Below, one piece after another: positions 1 through 9,420 of a stretch of DNA of 64,000 bases; within the stretch, counting starts at the first letter, position 1; each line of letters begins with the position of its first letter. The stretch is from Tricholoma matsutake. Its lineage: Eukaryota; Basidiomycota; Agaricomycetes; Agaricales; Tricholomataceae. Where the stretch lies: NCBI GenBank assembly GCA_026075535.2, contig AP026547.1:7130001-7194000 (forward strand), in the 5' to 3' direction. Under the pieces are notes generated by a model. That model was not told the DNA's origin. It did no database searches and was given only the letters and a program-made list of their open reading frames with translations. Position numbers and translations under genes: made by a program.

Positions 1-78
1 CAAAACTGGAATCAATGAAAAATTCAGTGTGACCATTTTTCCATGTCTGTTTTCCCCATGGTCAGTAATTTTCAGCAA
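1..78. repeat. Left piece of a fold-back repeat
   Basis: This stretch matches, in inverted orientation, the sequence around 5880-5970. The matching counterpart continues without a break through 5831-5960, so it shows what the site looked like before the element at 79-5271 inserted. No coding potential is seen. It is probably one arm of a larger fold-back element that continues at 5272. Confidence 0.6.
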
Positions 79-265
79 TGTGGAAGGAAGCTGGAGCTTC
101 CAACACTCAAGGGAATGAGGACATGTTAGGAACTTAGTATATTCGGAGGGAAGAACTAAGATACAGTACAACTATTCAAAGTATAGACTATATACTACTA
201 GAATAACATGTGATAAATTGGGTTGCATGTGATATTGTTGTGCTGATGTAAGAGGAACTCTTACA
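79..265. repeat. Left terminal direct repeat of the LARD-like element
   Basis: It is nearly identical to 5085-5271, with scattered single-base differences such as ctgg/ccgg at 91-94 and 5097-5100. Its last 19 bases contain a short inverted repeat, TGTAAGAG...CTCTTACA. Confidence 0.75.
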
Positions 266-2878
266 CTCTCTCATACTCCAAAAAAAATGACCAGGGGGCT
301 TGGAAAGTGACTGGGGGGCTTGAATCAACAAGTCACAGGCACACTTTACATGTTGGTGAAAACATTGAGTTGCCTGGTAGTGGACTGATGATGACAGTGG
401 GTGATGATGGTGGGCATCGAGGACAGGGGGCAGTGACGAGGGACATGGGCATGGACATGGATGGGCACGTGGACTTGGACAGGGCAGTGGATGTGGATAT
501 GGACCTCGGGGTAGCCATGGACCTGGACAGGGAACAGTGATGAGGACAGGGAATGGTGGCATGGGCAGGACAGTGGCGAGGACAGGACAGTGGTGAGGGC
601 AGGTAAGAACGAGGACAGGCAAAGGATGAGACAGGGCAAGGACAGGCGAGGACAAGGATGGGCATTGGTCATGTGGGTGTTGTGATGCACCAAGGAGCAA
701 ACTCTGTCAGTTTTCAGTTGTGACCTGTGGTCCAGAGTGGGGGAGAGCAGGGGATACAGCTGTCATTGACAAACACATCGACGATGATGTGGCAGAGCTG
801 GTGGATGTGTGAGGTGTTGTGGTGGGCTCGTGGTGTGGAACGAGGAGCTGGGAATCGAGCAGGGAGGGACTGGGAGGTGTAGGGGGTTGTAGCAGTCATC
901 ATTGGAGATGGTGGGGCCAGCAGGAGTCATCTGTTGAGCAGATGGCGCATGAGCATGTAACACCATTTCCTGGGCTGTAGATGGGCTCCATGCGTTGTTT
1001 AGGGCTTGCTGGGGGGGTACCTGCAGTGGTGGTGGTCATCTGGGTGCTAGACACGTCCGTAGTCGTCATTTTTGGGCCAGTTGCAGCTGGGTTTGTTGCC
1101 GTTGTCTGCTGTGATGTGGCAGCAGCAGTGGCTGGCTTAGGACGTGAATGGAAAGGCTGGGGACTTGACTAAGGTGCTATGGGTCGTCTTGGCAGTGTAT
1201 GCCGTCGTTTTTGAGGTGTTGGGAGCAGGTTTGGAGCAGGGGATGGGGTAGTGGTGATTGTCGACAATGTTCGCATTGTTGATGGGGGCTGTGTGTGCAT
1301 TGTCAGCAGTGTGGTTGTGTAGTCACTTGCAGGTGGTTGTGGTAGTAGTCGATGATGTTGGTAACAGTGATCGACGCTTCCTCCGATGATCTCACAAGTG
1401 TAGTGGTGCTGACAGCCAGACCTCTGTGCCTAGCTGGGGAGAAGAAGTGGTTGAGGCGGTGGGAGTTACGGATGCGACAGTTGAAGATGAGGGCGGGGGG
1501 CGTGGTTGTAGAGGGTGTGGATGTGGTGCTCGAAGACAAAGAGGTCGAAGACATCGTAGTGGAAGTTGAAGTTGTGCTAACACTGGACGTGGCAGTGGGA
1601 CAGTGGCAGGTCGAACACCAGTGGCCAAAGTGAAACAAGGCTGAGGGGGGCCAAAAAGAGAAAGGAGGGTAGAGGAGAGTCGGCATCGGTGAAATGAGAC
1701 ACAGGGGGGTCCTAAGACATGGGGTGAGGGGTGGGAAGAGGTGGCTGCCAGTGAAACGGAGTGGGGCAGGGTAGGTTGTTGAGCCATCATTGATGAACAT
1801 GTCGTTGATGACGTGGTAGGCCATGTGGATGGGTGTGGCATTTTTGTGGGCTGGTGGTGCATAACGAAGGCAAGGGGGGCAAGCAGGGTGGGACTGGAAG
1901 GCATGGAGAGTGATCTGGATGGTCGTTGGGATTGGTCTGGCCTGTGGGGTTCGTCTGCCGAGCAGACAATGCATTCAGATTACAGTTCCGTTTGCTGGGC
2001 TGTAGACCCTCTCTGTACATTGATTCGTGATATGCTATATCCATAGGAACTCAATTGCATGGCTCACACACTGTTGCCATGACTGTAGATGTCACTGTCT
2101 CTACGGAAGAAATAGTTGAAAGTTGAACTGGGTTATATATACTGTCTCCCATCCTATGGTGGCTGTTGTCATTATGGTTGTCATCAACATGCAGTTGGAA
2201 CTCTGAGTGACCATGACAGTAGTAGTTGGTTGGGAAGGGGAGCTGGTCGGGAGTTCCGGGATTGATAGAATTGGAAAGGTAGTAGGCAGGAAAGGAACTT
2301 GTAAGGCGGGGGTAGTAATCGGGAGTTCAGGAACTGGTAAAGTTGTTGTGGCAGGAATGTTGGGGACTGGTAATGTGGGCAAGTGTGAGATAGTGATGGC
2401 AGAGGAAGGAGTGCTAGTGGAAATTTCGGGAACAATTGGCGATGTCGGGGAAGATGTGGGGGCTGGTGAAATGGTGCGTGTACAGTCAAACTGGGGTGAG
2501 CTGGGGCAGATCGGTGGTGGACATCAGGGTCGTTGTGAGGCATACGAACCTGTTGCAGGCACTGAGGGAGGTGCAGGAGAGGAACGGGTTGTAGTAGGAA
2601 AGCTAAGGACCTTGAAATGATGCCCCATGGTGACGAACACGCCAAGGGTTGCAGGGGATGACAGAGGGGCACAAGAGGAACAGGGTGGCAATGAGAGGGG
2701 CTAGTGGTGGGACAGGGGCATGAGGGGCAGGTTGTCAAGAAGTGAGTGTGGAAGCAAGGGTCAGGAGATGGGGATGAGTAAATGGGCTGGGTGCGAGAGC
2801 GTCAATGGTGATGAACGATGACCCACAGGCCCACATGAGTCGCTGAGGCTCTGAAATAGGTAACACACAAGAGATACA
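266..2878. other. Interior of LARD-like element, no recognisable gene, with an internal duplication
   Basis: This G-rich, low-complexity stretch has several open frames on both strands, but their Pro/Ser/His/Thr composition follows simple GGTGATGG-like and GGACA-like repeats, so I do not call them genes. Positions 745-990 and 1768-2015 are diverged direct copies about 1.02 kb apart. On the minus strand both encode a similar short peptide with a His-x-Ile-His start and a V/I-N-D-x-F-V/I-N-D core. That suggests a duplicated fragment of a once-coding segment. The interior resumes after element A at 4824-5084, again without a gene. Confidence 0.4.
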
Positions 2879-3152
2879 GGGTAAGAGGAGTACTTTACAC
2901 TCCCCCACCTATTCCGGTTGGATTCCGGTTTGTCCAGCCAGAATTTCTGGAATTTCTGGAATCCGGTGGAATTTTTTTTGTATGTAGTTTTCTCTATGCA
3001 GCACAATTCCGGTTGGAATAAGGATCCAATTTACACCCAGAATCCCCGGAATCTGACCAGACTTATCACAACCGGAATAACAGGAATAACCAGACTAACC
3101 GGAATAACCAGAATGCACGTGCTTTCCCAAATAAAAGTTCGACACACATCAA

Positions 3153-3215
3153 GAATTGAACACTCGACCTTGGGTCTGCACACATAACAGCACACTTAAC
3201 CACTGAGCTACGAAG
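3153..3215 (-). other. tRNA-like Pol III boxes, left side of element A
   Basis: On the minus strand there is an A-box-like TAGCTCAGTGGTTAAG (3195-3210) followed by a B-box-like sequence around TGTTCAATTC (3153-3162). The order and spacing are tRNA-like, but I cannot fold a convincing cloverleaf, so I do not call a tRNA gene. Transcription would run leftward, out of element A. The same sequence occurs at 57184-57240 in element B. Confidence 0.5.
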
Positions 3216-3487
3216 CAATTATTCTTGGGCATACATTTAATACTTTTATTACCCAACCAAGGTACATAGTTAATCACAGGCATTAACGGAATAATTAATA
3301 AGTATGCATACACATGACATGTGACACATGACTGCCAGCTCACAACCACCACCACCACTGTCGCCAACGCCGCCTCCTGCTCCTCTCCACTCTACCACCA
3401 CCACTGCATGCACACCCACCACCACCATTCCCATGCCCAATGCCACCATCACCACCACCTTCAAACGAGCCGACTGGACAGAATGCA

Positions 3488-3517
3488 GGCCCAAACGATG
3501 GCAATGTCGTTTGGGCC
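3488..3517 (+). repeat. GGCCCAAACGA inverted repeat of element A
   Basis: The arms GGCCCAAACGA and TCGTTTGGGCC surround a short loop and sit directly before the intron-like segment at 3521. The same arrangement is found at 17771, 31316, 40986, 56573, 56724 and 56873. Confidence 0.7.
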
Positions 3518-3520
3518 ATA

Positions 3521-3585
3521 GATAAGTTTTTTCTTATTTCTTTTTGTTTTTATAAATCAACTAATTGTAATTTATTCCTTTTTAG
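3521..3585 (+). other. Intron-like segment of element A (donor mutated)
   Basis: The segment has a branch-point-like CAACTAAT and a TTTTTAG acceptor ending at 3585. Its donor reads GATAAG where sister copies have GTAAGT or GTGAGT, so this copy has probably lost splicing. Length and layout match the copies in element B. Confidence 0.55.
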
Positions 3586-3865
3586 GTTGTATACTACTGG
3601 GGACGACCTGCCACGATGAAAAATGCGCAACCCACGCCCACACCCACCTGATCCCCTCCTCCCCGTTCAAATGGGATGTGAGGCTGTCGACATGGGCTAG
3701 GAGGGTGCAGAGGGATGCCAGGAGACCCCGGAAGGGGGGTACCTGCCTAGTAAGCACCCACCAACCTCTGTACTCGTGCCATGTCGCACTGACGTGCCCA
3801 AACCCCCCCCCAAAAAAAAAGAAAAAAACAGAAATCCAGACAGGGGACGACAGTGATGAACGACG

Positions 3866-4095
3866 ACAAGCCACCCACCCCCAGCCTCACAAGCAACTGC
3901 TCGTGGGGTGGATCATGGGTGGAATGATGCCCAGGAGCAGGGACAGGAGACAACAACGACACACCACCCACCCCCAGCCTCATGAGCAACTGCTCGTGGG
4001 GTGGATCACAGGTGGAATGACAACAATGACAAGCCACCCACCCCCAGCCTCATGAGCAACTGCTCATGGGGTGGATTGTGGGTGGAAGGACAGAC
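3866..4095. repeat. Three tandem units with an (A)GCAACTGCT palindrome
   Basis: Three units of about 70-75 bp each carry CCACCCACCCCCAGCCTCA, then AGCAACTGCTCGTGGGG or a near variant, then GTGGATCA or GTGGATTG. The palindromic core is GAGCAACTGCTC. Four inverted copies lie in element B (55925-56220), and looser copies occur in most other members of the module family. Confidence 0.7.
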
Positions 4096-4109
4096 AACAG
4101 TGGGGTCAC

Positions 4110-4385
4110 GTCCCCTCCCCCTCCCCTGCACTTTGTGTGGGGAGGGATTTTTTTTGTACTTTTAATTATTTATTAGTATTGTGCCCCCCCTCCCCCGTTT
4201 TGCATGGGGGAGGGATTTTTTTCTTCATGTTTTTACCTCCCCCCTCGCGTTCGGCGCGAGGGATTAGCTTTTTATGTATATAAATAAAACTCCCTCTCGC
4301 ATCTTGTGAGAGGGAGGATTTTTTGTTTATCTATGTAATCACAATCATCCCCACTCCCTCACATTCAATGTGAGGGATGTGGTTA
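4110..4385. repeat. Ladder of five hairpins, most followed by T-runs
   Basis: Five GC-rich inverted repeats are spaced about 55-60 bp apart. Examples are CCCTCCCCCG...GGGGGAGGG at about 4188-4217, CCCTCGCG...CGCGAGGG at about 4245-4262, and CCCTCACA...TGTGAGGG at about 4355-4376. Most are followed by four to eight T. Each uses a different stem sequence, so the shape is conserved more than the letters. The ladder recurs in inverted form at 55620-55880. Confidence 0.65.
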
Positions 4386-4465
4386 ATTAAAAAAATTTGA
4401 TCTTTCACTACTCTGAAAAAAATTAGAGTGTCATGAATAAACATTATATTACTATCTAATAATTC

Positions 4466-4552
4466 TCCTGTGGCTCAACTGGTTAAGCACACATGTTTGG
4501 TTTGTCATGTGATAACTCTAATCAAGATGTCTTGAGTTCAATCCTTACTCTG
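4466..4552 (+). other. tRNA-like Pol III boxes, right side of element A
   Basis: An A-box-like TGGCTCAACTGGTTAAG (4471-4487) is followed by a B-box-like GAGTTCAATCC (4534-4544). Transcription would run rightward, out of the element. A SINE-type or tRNA-derived origin is plausible. The inverted counterpart is at 55455-55528. Confidence 0.55.
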
Positions 4553-4624
4553 CACAAATATATTTTGTAGGCACTTTGACAACTTAAGACTTGAAATTTG
4601 ACTATCCATTAGGGTATATACTCT

Positions 4625-4795
4625 AAGTTGAGCATCTGGAGTAACCAGAATCTGGTCGGAATAACCGGAATAACTGGACTCCAACTGGAATAACTGGACT
4701 CTGACCAGAATAACTGGACTCCAATCGGAATAACTGGACTCTGACTGGAATAACTGGACTCCAACCTGGAATAACTGGACTCTGACTGGAATAGG
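4625..4795. repeat. Subterminal tandem repeat of about 20 bp
   Basis: About seven degenerate copies of a unit such as GGAATAACTGGACTCCAACT lie directly inside the right TIR. A similar but looser array (GGAATAACCAG) lies at 3040-3115 near the left end. Subterminal repeats are often transposase binding sites in DNA transposons; here that is inference. Confidence 0.7.
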
Positions 4796-5084
4796 TGGGG
4801 GAGGGTAAATTACAGGGTAAGAGGACAGCGTTGGTGGCAGTTAAGTTAACAATGTCAAACAATGCCACATGGCACTGAACAAGTCCAGGGAGGGTGAACC
4901 AAAAGCAGCAGGGGGCAGGAATGAGAGATGAGCAAGTGACTAGTGTTGGCGTTGCATCGTTGTCGAGAGAACTGTTGGTGTGAAAAAATTGACTGTTGCA
5001 GTAATTTCAGGGTCAGTGGGGTTTCGGGGAAAAGACTGTGTGTGAGAGTGTAGAGTGTAGATAGTAAGTTCGTAACAAAAAAAA

Positions 5085-5271
5085 AGTGGAAGGAAGCCGG
5101 AGCTTCCAACACTCAAGGGAATGAGGACATGTTAGGAACTTAGTATATTTGGAGGGAAGGACTAAGATACAGTACAACTATTCAAAGTATAGACTATATA
5201 CTACTAGAATAACATGTGATAAATTGGGTTGCATGTGATATTGTTGTGCTGATGTAAGAGGAACTCTTACA
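5085..5271. repeat. Right terminal direct repeat of the LARD-like element
   Basis: This is the direct repeat of 79-265. It is preceded by an A-rich tract and followed by sequence that continues the outer fold-back repeat. Confidence 0.75.
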
Positions 5272-5970
5272 CAACCATTACAAAAATTACTGACTTTACT
5301 AACTGTGGGAGTCAAAAATTTATAGTGATGTTATACATCATTCTAACCAGTTTTTTGAGCTGAGTTTCAAAATGACATGTACATAGTGATGGAACCATCC
5401 ATATATGGAATAAAGTGATGTTATATACCATTCTGATCAATTTTTTGAGCTGAGTTCAAAAATGACATCAGGAGAGACATATGACTTACCATAAATGGAA
5501 TATAGTGATGTTATATACCATTCTAACCAGGATTTAGAGCTGAGTTTGAAAATGACATCTACATAGTGATGTGATTTACCATCCATGGAATATAGTCATG
5601 TTATATACTTGGGGGTGAGGGCCAATTCTGGCAAGTATGAGTTCTTATGTTATTTTATTATATTATTAAACTGTATATGAACACATCACTATACAGATGT
5701 CATTTTCAAACTCAGCTCAAAATCCTGGTTAGAATGGTATATAACATCACTATATTCCATTTATGGTAAGTCACATGACTCTCTCATTGTCATTTTTGAA
5801 CTCAGCTCAAAAAACTGGTTAGAATGATGTATAACATCACTATAAATTTTTGACTCCCATGGGTAGTAAAGTCAGTAATTTTTGTAATGAATGGTTGCTG
5901 AAAATTACAGACTGTGGGGAAAACAGACATGGAAAAATAGTCACACTGAATTTTTCACTTGGGGGCCAAT
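5272..5970. repeat. Fold-back region built from about 110-bp units
   Basis: Positions 5318-5620 hold about three tandem copies of a unit containing GTGATGTTATATACCATTCT and TTTGAGCTGAGTTTGAAAAT. Positions 5690-5860 hold two copies in the opposite orientation, so the block folds back on itself. The same unit family forms a larger array at 24110-24775. No gene is seen. Confidence 0.65.
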
Positions 5971-5972
5971 TC

Positions 5973-7704
5973 TGGCAGGTACGAGTCCTTATATTTTATG
6001 ATCTATAATCAAATAATGCTAAATACCTGACAATATTTGGTAATAAAAAACCCAATAGTATGCAAAGAAATAAAAAATAAAAAATCAGCTCAAGAAGCTG
6101 ATCAGAATGATATATAAAACATAAAATACGGGATATAAACTTTATATTTAGCCCTAATAAATAATACCAAATAGTAGAAACCATTGTGTTAATGATGCAT
6201 CAATGATATTCTGTTCTATTACAAGTTAAACATTAAGGAAGATATAGCTTATTTTCATTAATAACAAATAATAACAAATATATAATAATATCTCTTGATT
6301 CTGTTCCAGCAATGTGGATTTTTGTTGGACTTCCAACCATTTTCCAACAAGGTCACCTAGTAATGATTGGCATAGCATTAGTATTTTAGATATAGTTTCC
6401 ATTCCTATGATACCTCCACTACTCTGTTCTCCACCAGTCTCTGACCTAACTCTGCTCTTTAGTATTTAACCTTTTACTTCTGTTTGTATTCTTCAGTTCA
6501 TAAAGCAACCAAGTTTACCCATCTTGATCTCTAGTCTCCTCTCCTGTCTCGGACTTCCTCTTGAACTCTGATATTCTTACATTTACCTTTGTCTTGAAAT
6601 TAGACACTGACAAGGTGAAGGGCACAATTTCTTATAAGTTGAAGCCAAGTCCTCTCTGATACACCATGCAATATGAGTCTGACAGATTTCCACCCTCAAG
6701 TTCAGCACTTAACAATGATGGTCTAATAGTATACAACATTGTTTATATAAGAACTGACTGAAATAATAAATTGAAACCATACAAACAAGGCCAAATAATT
6801 ACAAATGAGATTTCAATAATGGGCCAACAATATATCTTTTTATTTCAAGTTAAATAAAACAAATGGGACAAGAATTGAGTGAGATACAGCATTTTTGATG
6901 ATTTAATAACAAATATAAACAACCTTTGTTAGCACACCTAAATCAGATAATGTACAAACAGTATATAGTATATTTGCAGGTTAAATCAGTTGGATTAAAG
7001 AAGAGCTAACTGAGATACCACAAACAATGCCAAACAATGCCAAATATGAACTCAATGAATGGGCCAATAATGTATCACACCAGCATGTACAACATTTCAG
7101 GCTAAGTAAAAACTGTGCCTAAATTTACAATTTTAGTAAGTTCCCTGAAATTTTTCCTGAAACCTTGAAACTTCCCATTCCAGATGGCCTGAAATGATGA
7201 AATCTTCACTGAAATTATTGATTTCAGTCCTAATCCTGAAATCACAAATTTCAGCAAAGTTTTTAGTTTGCCTAAAAAGTTGAACTTCCTGGTGTGTATC
7301 TTCTTATTCCAAGTTAAATAAAACAAATTGGCCAAGAATTGACCAAGATACAGCATTTTGATAATTTAACAAATAAAGATAAACAATTTTGTCAATATAA
7401 AATGCCCAAGCTACATCCCTTCTACAAGTTAAACTCAATTGAATTAGAACTGGCTCTGATATAGTCTTTTTGATCTGCTTGATATATTAACAAATAATAG
7501 CAAACATCTGTAAATATCCTTTAAGGATAGACCAACAGTATCTTTTTATTTTCAAGTTAAATTATCCAAAATGGATGAAAACTAAAAGAGATACTATATT
7601 TAGACATGACAACAATGTCAAACAATACCAAATACTCTTCTGATGATTGGCCAATGATGGGCCAATAGTGTATCTTCTTATTCCAAGTTAAATAAAACAA
7701 ATCA
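5973..7704. repeat. AT-rich tandem array, units of about 370 bp
   Basis: The phrase TATCTTCTTATTCCAAGTTA recurs at 7297 and 7671. It recurs again in slightly changed form at 14072, which is 358 bp further once the gypsy insertion is removed. A looser copy begins near 6829. Each unit also contains CCAAGAATTGA, AAACAATGCCAA-like runs and ATTGGCCAA. The array continues at 13753. No coding potential is seen. Confidence 0.6.
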
Positions 7705-7709
7705 GCCAA

Positions 7710-8135
7710 TGTAAGGGGACTAAGGGGGTGCCCTGTGTGTTTTTCCTATTTTTTATGTTCGTCCCATATTTTTCCCCACCTCATTTCCTTCTATTCTTCA
7801 TTTTCTATGATTTTTCCGGATTTTATTACTAATTTTCCCTTGCTATCATGTTTGTATATGTTGACACTTTTATATTTAGAGGCGGAGTACCCCTTCCGAC
7901 ACATACCCCTTGGTATGATGTCATTCGGCGGCCTTGATCCGCCTATCTCCGCCTTTTTCTATTTTTAGGTTATATTTGATTTTTGTCGTCTTCACATATA
8001 CTGGGCATCGGCAAGGGGATCCTTAGAGTTTTCTCTTTGGATTTCCCTTTGCTAGGTGTGCCCCCAATGCCTGTATTATGTAGTATAATTTTAACTTCGG
8101 ATTTCCCTTTGCTAGAGGCTTAGGTTGCCCTTATA
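7710..8135 (+). repeat. gypsy-1 5' LTR
   Basis: It starts TGTAAGGGG and ends CCCTTATA, an imperfect inverted pair. It differs from the 3' LTR only where one copy has CG and the other TG. Confidence 0.95.
7995..8034 (+). promoter_or_regulatory. Candidate LTR promoter and transcript start
   Basis: CATATA at 7995-8000 lies about 25 bp upstream of AGAGTTTTCT (8025-8034). That decamer is exactly complementary to the sequence just inside the LTR (8138-8147). If transcription starts near 8025, the RNA 5' end could fold back and prime reverse transcription. The TATA role and start site are inferred. Confidence 0.45.
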
Positions 8136-8137
8136 GT

Positions 8138-8147
8138 AGAAAACTCT
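8138..8147 (+). other. Candidate self-priming primer-binding site
   Basis: AGAAAACTCT begins two bases inside the 5' LTR. It is the perfect complement of LTR positions 8025-8034, as in the Tf1/sushi type of self-primed chromoviruses. No match to a tRNA 3' end is obvious here. Confidence 0.5.
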
Positions 8148-8301
8148 CCCCTAAGGCCCGAAAATCGCGAACGCGCTGCCCAAAATAGGCAGGTACGGAC
8201 TGGACGACGCTTCCCAAAGCTCCACAGAGTCCCTACACACCGTTCCAGATACTCTCGCCTTTATTGCGCCGCCATTTTCGCCAAACGCGCTCCCTAGCGA
8301 C

Positions 8302-9420
8302 ATGGACGCATCAGAACGCTTCGACGCGCTTGAAAGCGACGTTTCCAGAATGCGCGCGCAAATCGACTTGCTTAAATCTACGATTGAAAACTTCGTTAGG
8401 ACCCTCCAGGCTAACCCTACAACTAATAGTTCCCCCTTCACGACTCCAAGCGCACCCAACAACGATGTTTTGCCAAACGCGTCCACTAAGGAACGTGCCC
8501 AGATCAAACCGTCCCCCCCCGCCGAATTTAATGGTGCACGTGCGCAGGGACGTGCATTCCTTAATTCCTGTGAGTTATACATTAGTCTCCAGTCGCATCA
8601 ATTCGTCGATGAGGCTGCAAAAATTTATTGGGCCTTCACATACATGAAATCTGAACGCGCCTATCTCTATGTGGACCGTATCCTACGTCAAACTAAAGAA
8701 CTCGGTTCTCTACCTTTCTCCACTTGGGGTGACTTTCGAGCTGAGTTCGTACGCCACTTCTGCCCCCTCAATGAACGCCACCGAGCAGTGACACGACTTG
8801 AGTCATCCACTTACCACCAGGGACGTCGATCCGTGGACGACTATATCGATGAGTTCAAGGATTTGGTGGACATGGCAGGGTATGGGAGTGGGTTACCAGT
8901 GGTGGTGAAGTTCCGACGGGGACTCAACCGAGAAATTCAGGACCAGATTGCACAGATGTTGGAAGGGCGCCCAGCAGACGATGATATCCTTGCTTGGTAT
9001 GAAGCTGCTTCACTCTGTGATGAGAACCGACTCACAAATGCGGCATTTAATGCTGCATTCCGTGCTCCAACTACCACTCATACACCCTACACCTTCAATC
9101 GAAGCCTCCCCCGCCCTAACCCCATTCCTGCTCGTCAAACTCCCACACCAGCCGTCAATGTCCCAGTACCAATGGATGTTGATGCAGCCCGCAGCCGTGC
9201 ACGTAAGTTGGATCTCTGCTACCATTGTGGGGAACCTGGACACAGGGCTGGAGCGTGTCCCCATCGTCAGGATATCCGCATGCTCACCCCCGAGGGACGA
9301 GACGAACTCCTGCAAGATCTGTTGGCACTTGTAGATGTTGAGGAAGCGAAGGATCAAGTTGCAGAGGAGGTTAAGCTGGAAGTTGTAGAGGAGCAGGATT
9401 TTCCTATTCGCAGCGAGTGA
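8302..9420 (+). CDS. gag: gypsy-1 Gag
   Basis: This 372-residue protein forms the particle that packages the element's RNA. A coiled N-terminal part is followed by a retrotransposon Gag core (about residues 70-250). A CCHC zinc knuckle, CYHCGEPGHRAGAC, lies near residue 311 and should bind nucleic acid. The start at 8302 is the first ATG of this frame that covers the domain. The frame ends in TGA at 9418-9420, and pol overlaps it in another frame. Arg-rich codon use and frequent CpG mark it as little decayed. Confidence 0.93.
   Translation: MDASERFDALESDVSRMRAQIDLLKSTIENFVRTLQANPTTNSSPFTTPSAPNNDVLPNASTKERAQIKPSPPAEFNGARAQGRAFLNSCELYISLQSHQFVDEAAKIYWAFTYMKSERAYLYVDRILRQTKELGSLPFSTWGDFRAEFVRHFCPLNERHRAVTRLESSTYHQGRRSVDDYIDEFKDLVDMAGYGSGLPVVVKFRRGLNREIQDQIAQMLEGRPADDDILAWYEAASLCDENRLTNAAFNAAFRAPTTTHTPYTFNRSLPRPNPIPARQTPTPAVNVPVPMDVDAARSRARKLDLCYHCGEPGHRAGACPHRQDIRMLTPEGRDELLQDLLALVDVEEAKDQVAEEVKLEVVEEQDFPIRSE

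Larger units (their letters stand above)
2888..4814 (+). mobile_element. Element A: non-autonomous TIR element with 9-bp target duplication
   Basis: The ends are inverted repeats: left GAGTACTTTACACTCCCCCA, right (reverse complement) TGTAATTTACCCTCCCCCAC, both continuing into ACCTATTCC. The 9-bp sequence GGGTAAGAG flanks it at 2879-2887 and 4815-4823. A 9-bp duplication with long TIRs fits the Mutator/MULE superfamily; this is an inference, since no transposase is present. Inside, in order, are Pro/Thr-rich exon-like sequence, an inverted repeat (3488-3517), an intron-like segment (3521-3585), three palindrome units (3866-4095), a hairpin ladder (4110-4385), and subterminal tandem repeats near the right end. 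Outward-facing tRNA-like boxes lie near each end. Element B (55186-57476) is a longer inverted relative. Confidence 0.7.
79..5271. mobile_element. Non-coding element with 187-bp terminal direct repeats (LARD-like)
   Basis: Two direct repeats of about 187 bp (79-265 and 5085-5271) bound a 4.8-kb interior with no recognisable retrotransposon domain. The repeats begin TGTGGAAGG (AGTGGAAGG in the right copy) and end CTCTTACA, like LTRs. An A-rich tract (5077-5085) precedes the right repeat, where a polypurine tract would lie. The uninterrupted inverted sequence at 5831-5960 shows that only CAA (76-78 and 5272-5274) is duplicated at the insertion point. That is shorter than the usual 4-6 bp, so the LTR-derivative reading is an inference. 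The interior itself received element A. An ancient, coding-dead LTR element is the most economical explanation. Confidence 0.55.

Noticed and set aside
188..700. Pro/His/Ser-rich open frames on several frames of 188-2738
   Set aside because: They follow simple GGTGATGG/GGACA repeats in all frames and show no domain.
4466..4552. A functional tRNA gene
   Set aside because: Box sequences are present but no complete cloverleaf with paired acceptor stem could be formed; kept as tRNA-like only.
2879..4823. A 15-bp target duplication for element A (TACAGGGTAAGAGGA)
   Set aside because: Comparison with element B fixes the ends so that TACA and GA belong to the element; the true duplication is 9 bp.
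9417..9419. GTG as start codon of pol
   Set aside because: Non-AUG initiation here is unlikely in a fungus; the frame is open upstream to 9375 and overlaps gag.
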